Of a stretch of 64,000 nucleotides of DNA, positions 1-7,518 are shown piece by piece. The stretch comes from Chitinophaga varians (GTDB lineage Bacteria > Bacteroidota > Bacteroidia > Chitinophagales > Chitinophagaceae). The notes beneath the pieces were generated by a model. It was given only the letters and a program-made list of their open reading frames with translations. It was not told where the DNA came from and did no database searches. Both the position numbers and the translations under genes were made by a program. The stretch's first letter is position 1, and each line of letters opens with the position of its first letter. The stretch is taken from assembly GCF_012641275.1 (NCBI RefSeq), contig NZ_JABAIA010000001.1, positions 868,001 through 932,000 on the forward strand, written 5' to 3'.

Positions 1-522
1 TTCATGATCGCGGAAGTGGCCCGCCTGCTGAAAGAGAAAAAACAAGAACTGCCTTTCGGCCTCTATATCGTGAACGCGGTACAGGAAGAAGTTGGCCTGC
101 GCGGCGCTGAAATGATCGCCAAACGTATTAAACCGGACGTGGCCATCATTACCGACGTTACCCACGACACCACCACCCCGATGATCAATAAAAACATAGA
201 AGGGGAAATCAAGTGTGGCGGCGGCCCCAGCATCACCTACGGTCCTGCGGTGCACAACATCCTGCGCGATCTGATCATCAAGACCGCTAAAAAGAACGAT
301 ATCCCTTACCAGCTGCACGCCGTAAGCCGTGCCACCGGTACAGATACCGACGCTTTTGCCTATTCCAATGACGGTACGCCATCAGCGCTTATCAGCTTAC
401 CGCTGCGCTATATGCATACTACCGTGGAAATGGTAAAACGCGATGACATCGAAAATACCATTCAGCTGATCTACCAGACATTGCTGCAGATCACGCCGAA
501 AACGAACTTTAAATACCTGTAA
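1..522 (+). CDS. M42 family metallopeptidase, C-terminal part (5' end outside window)
   Basis: The frame is open from the first base, so the ATG at 4 is unlikely to be the true start; this is the last ~173 residues of a longer protein (family members are usually ~350). Visible M42 features are QEEVGLRGA (catalytic and metal-binding Glu pair), the ITDVTHD segment with a metal-binding Asp, and the C-terminal PLRYMHTTVE with the metal-ligand His. M42 enzymes are cytoplasmic di-metal aminopeptidases forming large tetrahedral complexes that trim peptides. The next gene is convergent, with a palindromic element between. Family call is firm; substrate (glutamyl or general aminopeptidase) cannot be told from this part. 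Confidence 0.88.
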   Translation, partial: FMIAEVARLLKEKKQELPFGLYIVNAVQEEVGLRGAEMIAKRIKPDVAIITDVTHDTTTPMINKNIEGEIKCGGGPSITYGPAVHNILRDLIIKTAKKNDIPYQLHAVSRATGTDTDAFAYSNDGTPSALISLPLRYMHTTVEMVKRDDIENTIQLIYQTLLQITPKTNFKYL

Positions 523-653
523 TTCAATTACGAATTACAAATTACGAATTACGAATTGAGGGATCTTTTATGGAAAGGTCATTTAATGGCCGCTCTATAG
601 GAAAGCCCTCAATTCGTAATTCGTAATTCGTAATTTGTAATTCGTAATTGATT
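521..653. repeat. 133-bp palindromic intergenic element, copy 1
   Basis: Long inverted repeat whose arms are built from tandem ATTACGA-type heptamers. Left arm 521-562 and right arm 606-653 are reverse complements ending in GAATTGAGGG/CCCTCAATTC; the left arm lacks one heptamer. The 43-bp centre (563-605) resembles the centre of the copy at 32540-32656 and is itself partly self-complementary. It fills the gap between two convergent genes, so a transcript would fold into a long hairpin; it could serve as a bidirectional terminator or be a MITE/REP-like element. Confidence 0.85.
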
Positions 654-1419
654 AACGGAAATAATCCGCCACCCGGCGTACTTTTTCCACCCACATGCCT
701 GAAGAAGGCAATTCCACGTACTCGCTCAATCCTACCTTGCTGGCTCCCGGCGCCCAATCATAGGTATAACCCATACGCGTCCACGGATAATGATAATCCG
801 TAGCAGCGATCAGCGGACGGTAATAGGCAAAAATGATGTAGTTGTTAAACCAGGTGGTATAATCGGCAGATACGCCGTTGACCAGCGTATAGCCGGTAGT
901 GGTAGTATTGATGGCCGGATTGCCCGCGGGGCGGTACAGCCGCTCTGCTTTCACCCATACCTCGGCAATGTGGGTGTTGCTTTTGGCATTCACTGGTGGC
1001 AGGCCTAACAGTTGACATACCCGCTGCACCGTGTCCGATCCTGGTTTAAAATCCTGCCCGATGCGGGTTTTCATCTGTTTGGGGATAAACAGCCAGGCTT
1101 CGCCCCAGGTGTTGGTGATGGAATCACCTTCCGGATAGCTGGAGGGGAAACGCATGAAAGTGGCCATCAGCACATAGTTTTGGCCATTGACAGTTTTCCA
1201 TTGCAGGTTGGTGTTGTCTGCCGTGATAGGCCACAAAGCGTTGGAAATTTCGCTGCTGTCGGCCACCGTGGCATCAGCTACGGCACGTGCGTACAGCGTG
1301 TCCATGTTGTACACCGGGACCGGAGGCGCGGGGTCGTCCTTCTTGCTACAGGCCGAAAAGAAAAGGGCGGCGAAACACAGACAAACGAGCAGTTTGCCGC
1401 TCAACAAGGTGTTTTTCAT
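652..1419 (-). CDS. hypothetical lipoprotein
   Basis: A 255-residue protein with a type II signal peptide: basic start, hydrophobic run, and lipobox FFSAC with lipidation Cys at residue 24, followed by a charged-then-proline linker (KKDDPAPPVPV). The mature part is rich in Trp, Tyr and Thr and has no motif I recognise. It is probably anchored in the outer membrane or periplasm. It is divergent from the terpene synthase gene, 183 bp between starts, and convergent with the M42 gene. Its TAA stop lies in the right arm of the palindromic element. Function unknown. Confidence 0.8.
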   Translation of the reverse strand: MKNTLLSGKLLVCLCFAALFFSACSKKDDPAPPVPVYNMDTLYARAVADATVADSSEISNALWPITADNTNLQWKTVNGQNYVLMATFMRFPSSYPEGDSITNTWGEAWLFIPKQMKTRIGQDFKPGSDTVQRVCQLLGLPPVNAKSNTHIAEVWVKAERLYRPAGNPAINTTTTGYTLVNGVSADYTTWFNNYIIFAYYRPLIAATDYHYPWTRMGYTYDWAPGASKVGLSEYVELPSSGMWVEKVRRVADYFR

Positions 1420-1602
1420 AGTAATGGTTTTGTGATAGAGGTTAATAGATATCTGGTTATTGAATTATCGGTGATTTGGTTATTTTTTTCGAGTGCCCGC
1501 AAGAAACTAATTTTCAGAGACATATGCAACTTTTTTACGCCAGGCCACTTTCTTTTTGCAGCAGTAACCACTATATTTAGTCTTTATGAAAACCTTTTAA
1601 CT

Positions 1603-2529
1603 ATGCAGTCATTATTAGCTGAACTGCAGTATCCTTTTCCCTCAAGGACCCATCCTGACCATGCCCTGATTGAAAAAGCGGTACACGCGTTCATAGATTC
1701 CTACACTTCACTTTCAACGGATGCGCGCAAACAATTCAAAGCAGCCGGTTTTGGCCGGTTGACCGCGCTCTGGTACCCTGACAGTCCGTTTCCGCAGCTG
1801 ATTCCACTGGCACGTCTGCTCACGTGGATATTTATTTTTGATGATGTTTGCGCCCGCTGGCCTCTGCCTCAGCTAAAGGGCGCGCACGACCGGCTGACAG
1901 CCATATTGCGCGGCAGTCCTTCCTATCCGGAGGAAGACGCCATGTTTCAACAGTTTGCCATCGTATATGAGGAACTGGCCTGCCACACCTTGCCCCAGGC
2001 ATGGATGACACGCTACATGGCAAGCTGGCATTACTTTTTTGAAGGGCAGCTGCTTGAAAAGCAATACAGCTACAAACACGATCTTACCTATCCCTCCCTG
2101 GCGGAATACCTCGACCTGCGGGAGAAGTTAGGCGCTGCCTATCCTTTCCTGGACCTGGCAGAGGTCATCTCCGGCTTTATGCTTCCTTCCGAAGTGTTCA
2201 GCCATCCGGCCATTCAGCAGCGCAGATTTTTTGTCAGCCGACTTACTACATGGGATAACGACCTGCTGTCGTTTGACAAGGAAAAACGCAGCCAGGAAGC
2301 CATGAACCTGGTAGCTGTTATACAACACGAGCATGATTGTCCGCAGGAAGAGGCCTACCGCATAGCGATGCATATGCGGGCAGAGCAAGTGGCAGCGTAC
2401 CGGCAGTTGTGCAACGACTGGCCGGATTTCGGAGAACACCGGGAAGCTGTGGCTGACTATGCCCTCCGGCTGGACTGGCTTATCAGCGGCCATTTGGAAT
2501 GGTACAGGGATAACCCAAGGTATTGCTAA
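1603..2529 (+). CDS. class I terpene synthase (terpene cyclase)
   Basis: A 308-residue bacterial terpene cyclase that should ionise a prenyl diphosphate (farnesyl or geranylgeranyl) in an all-alpha fold. Motifs: acidic pair D80-D81 in FIFDDVCARW; pyrophosphate-sensor Arg173 (DLREK), 46 residues before a perfect NSE triad N219 D220 xx S223 xx K226 E227; and the C-terminal RY pair at 306-307. Oddity: the Asp-rich motif lacks the usual acidic residue after DDxx. The frame is open far upstream into the neighbouring gene's antisense strand, but homology starts at this ATG. No prenyltransferase or P450 is adjacent, so product class is undetermined. Chitinophaga pinensis is known to carry related synthases. 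Confidence 0.9.
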   Translation: MQSLLAELQYPFPSRTHPDHALIEKAVHAFIDSYTSLSTDARKQFKAAGFGRLTALWYPDSPFPQLIPLARLLTWIFIFDDVCARWPLPQLKGAHDRLTAILRGSPSYPEEDAMFQQFAIVYEELACHTLPQAWMTRYMASWHYFFEGQLLEKQYSYKHDLTYPSLAEYLDLREKLGAAYPFLDLAEVISGFMLPSEVFSHPAIQQRRFFVSRLTTWDNDLLSFDKEKRSQEAMNLVAVIQHEHDCPQEEAYRIAMHMRAEQVAAYRQLCNDWPDFGEHREAVADYALRLDWLISGHLEWYRDNPRYC

Positions 2530-2535
2530 AAACAA

Positions 2536-2564
2536 AATGGCCCGGGAGATGATCCCGGGCCATT
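2536..2564 (-). terminator. intrinsic terminator of the aroQ operon (possibly bidirectional)
   Basis: Perfect 12-bp stem (AATGGCCCGGGA at 2536-2547 with its complement at 2553-2564) and a 5-nt loop. Read leftward it runs into TTTGTTTTTAG, a good U-tract, so it best serves the minus-strand operon; read rightward it lies just after the terpene synthase stop. Confidence 0.75.
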
Positions 2565-2598
2565 GTCAGTCTACATAATAAAAAGTCATTTTAAGAAG

Positions 2599-2618
2599 CC
2601 CGGGGCTTTAGCCCTGGG
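2599..2618. repeat. REP-like palindrome, copy 1 (contains the aroQ stop codon)
   Basis: CCCGGGGCT-TT-AGCCCTGGG, an imperfect 9-bp palindrome matching the two copies at 37469-37490 and 37693-37712. The TAA of aroQ (2608-2610) lies across its loop, and its right arm encodes the last residues Ser-Gln-Gly of AroQ. Confidence 0.75.
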
Positions 2619-3030
2619 AAACAAAATATTCCACTCCCAGGCGGTATCCCTTCATGCCGAGGCCGCAGATGGAGCCCACGCATTTAGGTGCGATGAGGGA
2701 GGTATGCCGGAATTCTTCCCGGGCGTACACATTGCTGATATGAATCTCGATCACCGGTGTTTTAATGGCCGCGATAGCATCACGGATGGCTACCGAAGTA
2801 TGCGTATAGCCGCCGGCGTTAAGCAGGATGCCATCATGGGAAAAGCCGGTCTGGTGAAGATAGTTGATGATCTCCCCTTCCACATTGTGCTGGAAATAGC
2901 TGAATTCCACTGCCGGAAAGGCTTTTTGCAGCTGCTGGAAATAATCCTCGAAAGACTCGTTGCCGTAGATGCCTGGTTCCCGCTTGCCCAGCAGGTTGAG
3001 ATTAGGCCCGTTGATGATGGCTATCTTCAT
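2608..3030 (-). CDS. aroQ: type II 3-dehydroquinate dehydratase
   Basis: A 140-residue dodecameric-type enzyme converting 3-dehydroquinate to 3-dehydroshikimate in the shikimate pathway. It shows the N-terminal INGPNLNLLGKREPGIYG with catalytic Arg17 and Tyr22, then NAGGYTHTSVAI and EIHISNVYAREEFR with the catalytic His and substrate-binding residues. Length is typical. It is the last gene of a leftward group (small lipoprotein, ytxJ, ubiX, aroQ), 51 bp after ubiX. The final residues SQG and the stop codon come from a REP-like palindrome, so the C-terminus appears to have been replaced or extended by that element. Confidence 0.96.
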   Translation of the reverse strand: MKIAIINGPNLNLLGKREPGIYGNESFEDYFQQLQKAFPAVEFSYFQHNVEGEIINYLHQTGFSHDGILLNAGGYTHTSVAIRDAIAAIKTPVIEIHISNVYAREEFRHTSLIAPKCVGSICGLGMKGYRLGVEYFVSQG

Positions 3031-3081
3031 GATGTTGATGAAAGTAAATTGATGAACGACGAAGATAATTAATCCGGTGTA

Positions 3082-3651
3082 TTATTTATTGTCACTGCCC
3101 CAGCGGAAAGTTTGCTGTTCCACGCCGGCCAGGTCAATGATACGGTCTACCACCGTAGCGGCCACATCTTCGATGGTGGCAGGCAGGCTGTAATACGATG
3201 GTGTGGCGGGGCAGATGATGCCGCCGGCCAGAACAACCGTCTCCATGTTACGGATATGCATGAGATTATAGGGCGTTTCCCTGACCACACAGATCAGTTT
3301 ACGTCTTTCTTTCAGGACCACATCGGCCGCGCGGGTGATCAGGTCGTTGGAGATGCCGGTGGCGATACGTCCCAGTGTGCCCATGGAACAGGGGCAGATG
3401 ATCATGGTATTAAATCTCCCGGAGCCGGAAGCAAAAGGTGCGTGGAAGTCCTGCTGTGAATAAAAACGGAAGGGCAGCTCGCGGTAATCTTCATTCTTCA
3501 GTTCTGTCTGCCAAACGGTTTTGGCGTTCTCGGTCATGACAACGGCTACCTCATCGAGCTGGTCGGCCGCGGCATGCAGCTTGTTCAGCAACTGCCTGGC
3601 GTAGATAGACCCGCTGGCGCCGGTAACTGCTACTACTATACGATGTTTCAT
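3082..3651 (-). CDS. ubiX: UbiX family flavin prenyltransferase
   Basis: A 189-residue flavoprotein that attaches a dimethylallyl group to FMN, making the prenylated-FMN cofactor of UbiD-type decarboxylases. The start VAVTGASGSIYARQLL is the FMN-binding loop; IICPCSMGTLGRIATGISNDLITRAADVVLKE and RETPYN are family signatures. Length is normal. It sits 35 bp after ytxJ and 51 bp before aroQ. No ubiD is in the window; the usual role would be in quinone or aromatic-acid metabolism. Confidence 0.95.
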   Translation of the reverse strand: MKHRIVVAVTGASGSIYARQLLNKLHAAADQLDEVAVVMTENAKTVWQTELKNEDYRELPFRFYSQQDFHAPFASGSGRFNTMIICPCSMGTLGRIATGISNDLITRAADVVLKERRKLICVVRETPYNLMHIRNMETVVLAGGIICPATPSYYSLPATIEDVAATVVDRIIDLAGVEQQTFRWGSDNK

Positions 3652-3686
3652 GGTGCTATACTCTGATATAGCACAAAGCTAGTTTA

Positions 3687-4019
3687 TTATCCGTTCAGGT
3701 GGTCGGCAATCTCGTCCATGCTGATGCCGTTGTGGCTTTCATCATAGATACAGGCGCCGTTACGGATGAGCAGGACCTGGGGAGATTCATGGGGGACCTT
3801 GTACTGATGCGCTATGCTACCGGACAGGTCACGGTGGGCCAGAAGGTCCAGGTAATAAAACGTTAACCCTTCCGGAGCTGCCGCACGTTCCAACCGGGAC
3901 TTGGCCATGGCGCTGATAGAACACCGCGTGCTGTGCTTAAAAATAACTACCGGCTGCTGTGCTGACGCCTCGTTGATCTCCAGCAGCTGTTCCTCACTGG
4001 TTAACGTTTTCCAATTCAT
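3687..4019 (-). CDS. ytxJ: YtxJ-type bacillithiol-system redox protein
   Basis: A 110-residue thioredoxin-fold protein with a single Cys in FKHSTRCSISAMAK, the monothiol bacilliredoxin-like motif of the YtxJ family. Members are thought to remove bacillithiol from mixed disulphides in the cytoplasm, and many Bacteroidota have bacillithiol. The cis-Pro region is HESPQVLLI. It begins 5 bp after the small lipoprotein gene, consistent with co-transcription. Family call is good; the exact activity is inferred from the family. Confidence 0.85.
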   Translation of the reverse strand: MNWKTLTSEEQLLEINEASAQQPVVIFKHSTRCSISAMAKSRLERAAAPEGLTFYYLDLLAHRDLSGSIAHQYKVPHESPQVLLIRNGACIYDESHNGISMDEIADHLNG

Positions 4020-4024
4020 TGTTA

Positions 4025-4174
4025 TTAGCTCATTTTATTATGCGTCGCTGCAGGGGCCTTAGCCATTCCTCTCATCGGACATCCCAGTTTCTGGCGGCTT
4101 GCGCAGGACGTTAAGAAAGCTGCAAAGATACAAATCATACCGGCGCAGCCCAAAATTCTTACATACGATTTCAT
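4025..4174 (-). CDS. small lipoprotein
   Basis: A 49-residue peptide with a signal peptide and lipobox FLTSC (Cys at residue 24), then a 25-residue mature part, SRQKLGCPMRGMAKAPAAT... The ATG at 4174 is chosen over the one at 4207 because it gives a normal signal peptide. Short lipoproteins with a Gly-Cys-Pro tail occur in Chitinophagaceae as far as I recall, which supports reality despite its size. It leads the ytxJ-ubiX-aroQ group. Function unknown. Confidence 0.6.
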   Translation of the reverse strand: MKSYVRILGCAGMICIFAAFLTSCASRQKLGCPMRGMAKAPAATHNKMS

Positions 4175-4300
4175 GGGAGAAAATTTAATTGGTAAACGAA
4201 ATTTCATAGGGATTTATGATAACGACAACTTTTTTAATCGTCTTTTGTAACGTTATTTTGCAAATATAATTAATGCATTAAAAAAAACAACGATACATAT

Positions 4301-4392
4301 TAAATTTGGATATTTGAAAATTTTAAAATTTTGTTATTGGATTTGCGGACTTTGCGCCCAAAACCAATAACAAAATAGCCAAATATCCAAAT
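4301..4392. repeat. nested AT-rich inverted repeat with -7 element, upstream of mpl
   Basis: Outer arms ATTTGGATATTTG (4304-4316) and CAAATATCCAAAT (4380-4392) enclose inner arms TTTTGTTATTGG (4329-4340) and CCAATAACAAAA (4364-4375). TAAATTTG at 4301-4308 matches the Bacteroidota -7 consensus TAnnTTTG, so an mpl transcript starting here would carry the hairpin in its leader, ending 12 nt before the start codon. Confidence 0.7.
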
Positions 4393-4404
4393 AACCCAAT
4401 AGGT

Positions 4405-5760
4405 ATGAAGGTACATTTTATCGCAATAGGTGGAAGTGTGATGCACCAGCTGGCCATTGCACTCAAACAAAAAGGTTATGAAGTAACCGGCAGTGATGAC
4501 GAAATATTTGAACCGGCACTGTCTAACCTGCGCCAGGCAGGCATTTTACCGGACAGCATCGGCTGGGACCCCGCCCGCGTTACGCCTGGCATCGATGCGG
4601 TCATCCTCGGCATGCATGCCCGGGAAGACAATCCCGAACTGGTCCGGGCCCGCGAACTGAAACTCAACATCTACTCCTTCCCGGAATATATCTACCAGGA
4701 AAGTAAAAATAAAACACGGGTAGCCGTTGGCGGTAGTCATGGTAAAACCACCACCACGGCCATGATCATGCATGTATTGCAATACAACCAACGCCGGTTT
4801 GATTACCTCGTAGGCGCCAAACTGGAAGGTTTTAACCAGTCCGTGAACGTGACTGACGCGCCGCTCATCGTCTGCGAAGCCGATGAATACCCGGCTTCCG
4901 TGATCGAGAAAAGGCCCAAGTTCCTTTTCCTCCACCCGCAGATCGCTGTATTGACCGGCATTGCGTGGGACCATATCAACGTATTTCCCACTTACGATAT
5001 TTATAAAGAACAGTTTGCCCTTTTTATCCGGCAGATGGAACCCGGCAGCGCACTGATCTACAATAGTTCAGATACGGAGCTCAACAGCCTGGTGGCCGCC
5101 GAGGGCCGTCACCTGAAACTGGTGCCCTACACCACCCCTATCCATATGATCCGGGACGGCGTTACCCGCGTGTTCTTTGACGAAGGGTTTGCCGACCTCG
5201 CTGTATTCGGAGAACACAACCTGCTTAACATGCACGCCGCCAAACTGGTGTGCAACGAGCTGGGGCTCTCTGATGAGGAATTCCTGGCCGCCATCGCCTC
5301 TTTCAAAGGCGCCGCCAAAAGGCTGGAGCTGGTGGCCAAAAGTGAGGACAGTGTTATCTACCGCGACTTTGCCCATGCCCCTTCCAAAGTGAAAGCCACC
5401 ATGGAAGCCACCCGGCAACAGTTTCCCAACCGCCGGCTTATCGCCGTGCTGGAGTTGCATACCTATAGCAGCCTGAATGCCAGCTTCCTGTCTCAATACG
5501 AAGGCGCCATGGACCCTGCTGATGTGGCTGCCGTATACTACAGCAAACATGCGCTGGAAATCAAACGCATGCCAGACCTGGAACCCGCGCTGGTACGCGA
5601 AAAGTTCGGACGCAGCGACCTCCATGTGTTCAGCGACCGCGCACAACTGGAAGCCTTCCTCCAGGCACAGGACTATCACCAGGCCAATCTCCTGTTGATG
5701 AGCTCCGGCACCTACGACGGTCTGGATTTCCCGTCATTAAAGCAGCTGCTACACAAATAA
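4405..5760 (+). CDS. mpl: Mur ligase family protein, Mpl type (murein peptide ligase)
   Basis: A 451-residue ATP-dependent ligase. The N-terminal Rossmann-like domain starts MKVHFIAIGGSVM; the central ATPase domain has the P-loop GGSHGKTTTT (109-118) and an EADEYPAS segment; AWDHINVFP is the Mur-ligase His region; the C-terminal domain carries YRDFAHAPSKVKATM. Mpl joins recycled tripeptide to UDP-N-acetylmuramate in peptidoglycan recycling in the cytoplasm. MurC is the near relative, but the Gly-motif variant and short length fit Mpl. It is single, with the exonuclease gene 55 bp downstream behind its own -7 element. Confidence 0.85.
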   Translation: MKVHFIAIGGSVMHQLAIALKQKGYEVTGSDDEIFEPALSNLRQAGILPDSIGWDPARVTPGIDAVILGMHAREDNPELVRARELKLNIYSFPEYIYQESKNKTRVAVGGSHGKTTTTAMIMHVLQYNQRRFDYLVGAKLEGFNQSVNVTDAPLIVCEADEYPASVIEKRPKFLFLHPQIAVLTGIAWDHINVFPTYDIYKEQFALFIRQMEPGSALIYNSSDTELNSLVAAEGRHLKLVPYTTPIHMIRDGVTRVFFDEGFADLAVFGEHNLLNMHAAKLVCNELGLSDEEFLAAIASFKGAAKRLELVAKSEDSVIYRDFAHAPSKVKATMEATRQQFPNRRLIAVLELHTYSSLNASFLSQYEGAMDPADVAAVYYSKHALEIKRMPDLEPALVREKFGRSDLHVFSDRAQLEAFLQAQDYHQANLLLMSSGTYDGLDFPSLKQLLHK

Positions 5761-5765
5761 TACGC

Positions 5766-5773
5766 TACCTTTG
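5766..5773 (+). promoter_or_regulatory. -7 element (TACCTTTG)
   Basis: Perfect match to TAnnTTTG, 43 bp before the exonuclease start. No clear TTTG -33 box at the expected distance, so only half the promoter is supported. Confidence 0.5.
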
Positions 5774-5815
5774 CGCAAATCAAAAAATCTCTAAATATCT
5801 AAATTTCAAAATATA

Positions 5816-6589
5816 ATGCCTTCTTTGCTCCTCAAAAGGCCATTGGCCGTAATTGATCTGGAAACGACGGGTACGAACGTGGCCACAGACCGTATCATTG
5901 AAATCGCTATTATCAAAGTATTTCCTGATAAAACCACCCAGTCAAAAGTAAAACGCATCAACCCCGGAATGCCTATCCCGGCCGGATCTACCGCCATCCA
6001 TGGTATTAAGGACGAAGACGTGAAAGACGCCCCTACCTTCAAACAGGCGGCCAACGAACTGAAGATGTTCCTCGAAAACTGTGACCTGGCAGGCTATAAC
6101 AGCAACCGCTTCGATATCCCCCTGCTGGTGGAAGAATTCCTCCGCACCGGTATGGAGTTTGACGTGTCTAAACGCCGCTTTGTGGACGTACAGCGTATTT
6201 TCCACCTCATGGAAAAAAGAACGCTGGCCGCCGCCTATAAATTCTACTGTGACAAACAGCTGGAGAATGCACACAGCGCCGAAGCAGACGCGCTGGCCAC
6301 TTACGAGATACTGGAAGCCCAGCTCGGCCGTTACGAAAACCTGCAACAGGACATCGACGGACTGGCAGACTTCACCAAAGAGGAAGAATATATCGACTTC
6401 GCCCGCCGTATTGTGATGCAGGGAGGACAGGAAGTATTCAACTTCGGCAAATACAAAGGACGCCCTGTAAAAGAGGTGCTGAAGGCTGAGCCTCAATACT
6501 ATGACTGGATGATGAAAGCTGATTTTCCGCTCAATACCAAGCAGAAACTGTCAGAAATCTATCACAATATGATGTTAAAAAAACTGTAA
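5816..6589 (+). CDS. DEDDh 3'-5' exonuclease (DnaQ-like) with ExoX-type C-terminal domain
   Basis: A 257-residue nuclease. Exo I is DLETTG with metal ligands D14 and E16; Exo II is GYNSNRFD with D100; Exo III is HSAEADA with H153 and D158, the DEDDh class. The C-terminal ~50 residues (FNFGKYKGRPVKEVL...YYDWMM) form a small domain seen after exodeoxyribonuclease X-like nucleases. The protein should degrade DNA or RNA ends hydrolytically in repair or proofreading; it is not fused to a polymerase. Encoded between mpl and the glycosyltransferase gene. Confidence 0.88.
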   Translation: MPSLLLKRPLAVIDLETTGTNVATDRIIEIAIIKVFPDKTTQSKVKRINPGMPIPAGSTAIHGIKDEDVKDAPTFKQAANELKMFLENCDLAGYNSNRFDIPLLVEEFLRTGMEFDVSKRRFVDVQRIFHLMEKRTLAAAYKFYCDKQLENAHSAEADALATYEILEAQLGRYENLQQDIDGLADFTKEEEYIDFARRIVMQGGQEVFNFGKYKGRPVKEVLKAEPQYYDWMMKADFPLNTKQKLSEIYHNMMLKKL

Positions 6590-6662
6590 TATTTTTCAGG
6601 AACAAGGTATCTTGCGTCGTAATTGAATTATTTTCGCAGTACACAAAACTTCATCGGCTGAA

Positions 6663-7403
6663 TTGGAAAAGCTTGTCATTATTCCTACGTACAATGAGAA
6701 GGACAATATCCGTAACATCATTGACGCTGTATTTTCCTTACAGCAGAATTTCCATATCCTGATTGTGGACGATGGTTCTCCTGACGGTACAGGCAATATT
6801 GTAAAATCACTGCAAAACGAACATCCCGGACAACTGTTCCTGGAAGAGCGTTCCGGTAAACAGGGGCTGGGCACTGCCTACATCCACGGTTTCAAATGGG
6901 CACTGGCCAGAAACTACCAGTATATCTTTGAAATGGATGCCGATTTTTCCCATAACCCCAAAGACCTGGTACGCCTGTACGATGCCTGCGCCAAAGGTGG
7001 TGCAGACGTGGCAGTAGGCTCCCGCTATGTAAAAGGCGGGAAAACCGAAAACTGGCCATGGGACAGGGCCGTACTCTCTTACGGCGCTTCCATCTATGTA
7101 GGCATGATCACCTGGATGCCGGTGAAGGATCCCACTGCCGGTTTTGTATGTTACCGCAATACCGTACTGGAAGCCATCAATCTCGACCAGATCCAGTTTG
7201 TAGGGTATGCCTTCCAGATAGAAATGAAATTTACCGCCTGGAAACTGGGCTTTACCATCGCCGAGGTCCCCATCACGTTCAAAGACCGTCGCGAAGGGTA
7301 TTCCAAAATGAGTAAAGGCATTGTGAAGGAAGGTGTGCTGGGCGTATTAAAAATTCAATGGCAGAGCCTTTTCCGTAACTATAAAAAAAGAGTTACCAAT
7401 TAA
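6663..7403 (+). CDS. polyprenol monophosphomannose synthase (GT2, DPM1-like)
   Basis: A 246-residue GT-A glycosyltransferase: IIPTYNEKDNI at the start, IVDDGSPDGTG as nucleotide-sugar site, EMDADFSHNPKD as the metal-binding DxD region, and KDRREGYSKMSKGI near the end, all typical of dolichyl/polyprenyl-phosphate mannose synthases lacking membrane domains. It would charge a polyprenyl phosphate with a hexose for periplasmic protein or lipid glycosylation. The start codon is TTG (LEKLVIIPTYNE alignment); no in-frame ATG precedes it. Follows the exonuclease by 73 bp. Confidence 0.9.
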   Translation: MEKLVIIPTYNEKDNIRNIIDAVFSLQQNFHILIVDDGSPDGTGNIVKSLQNEHPGQLFLEERSGKQGLGTAYIHGFKWALARNYQYIFEMDADFSHNPKDLVRLYDACAKGGADVAVGSRYVKGGKTENWPWDRAVLSYGASIYVGMITWMPVKDPTAGFVCYRNTVLEAINLDQIQFVGYAFQIEMKFTAWKLGFTIAEVPITFKDRREGYSKMSKGIVKEGVLGVLKIQWQSLFRNYKKRVTN

Positions 7404-7422
7404 TTAATCTGATAGTTGGCGT

Positions 7423-7474
7423 ATTTGGATATTTGGGTATTTACCTTCGCACCGCGATACCCAAATATCTGAAT
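7423..7474. repeat. AT-rich inverted repeat with internal -7 element
   Basis: ATTTGGATATTTGGGTAT (7423-7440) pairs with ATACCCAAATATCTGAAT (7457-7474), two mismatches. Its loop holds TACCTTCG (7442-7449), a -7-like element for the EamA gene. The arms resemble those upstream of mpl at 4304-4392. Confidence 0.65.
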
Positions 7475-7518
7475 TTTGAATAGCGGGCCACGATTTTTCG
7501 GGTCCGAACTGAGTGTGT

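Noticed and set aside
521..653. CRISPR-like array
   Set aside because: The tandem heptamers are arms of one palindrome, without regular spacers; no cas genes in the window.
1012..1602. N-terminal extension of the terpene synthase frame
   Set aside because: Lies antisense to the lipoprotein gene and contains no terpene synthase sequence; the cyclase domain begins at ATG 1603.
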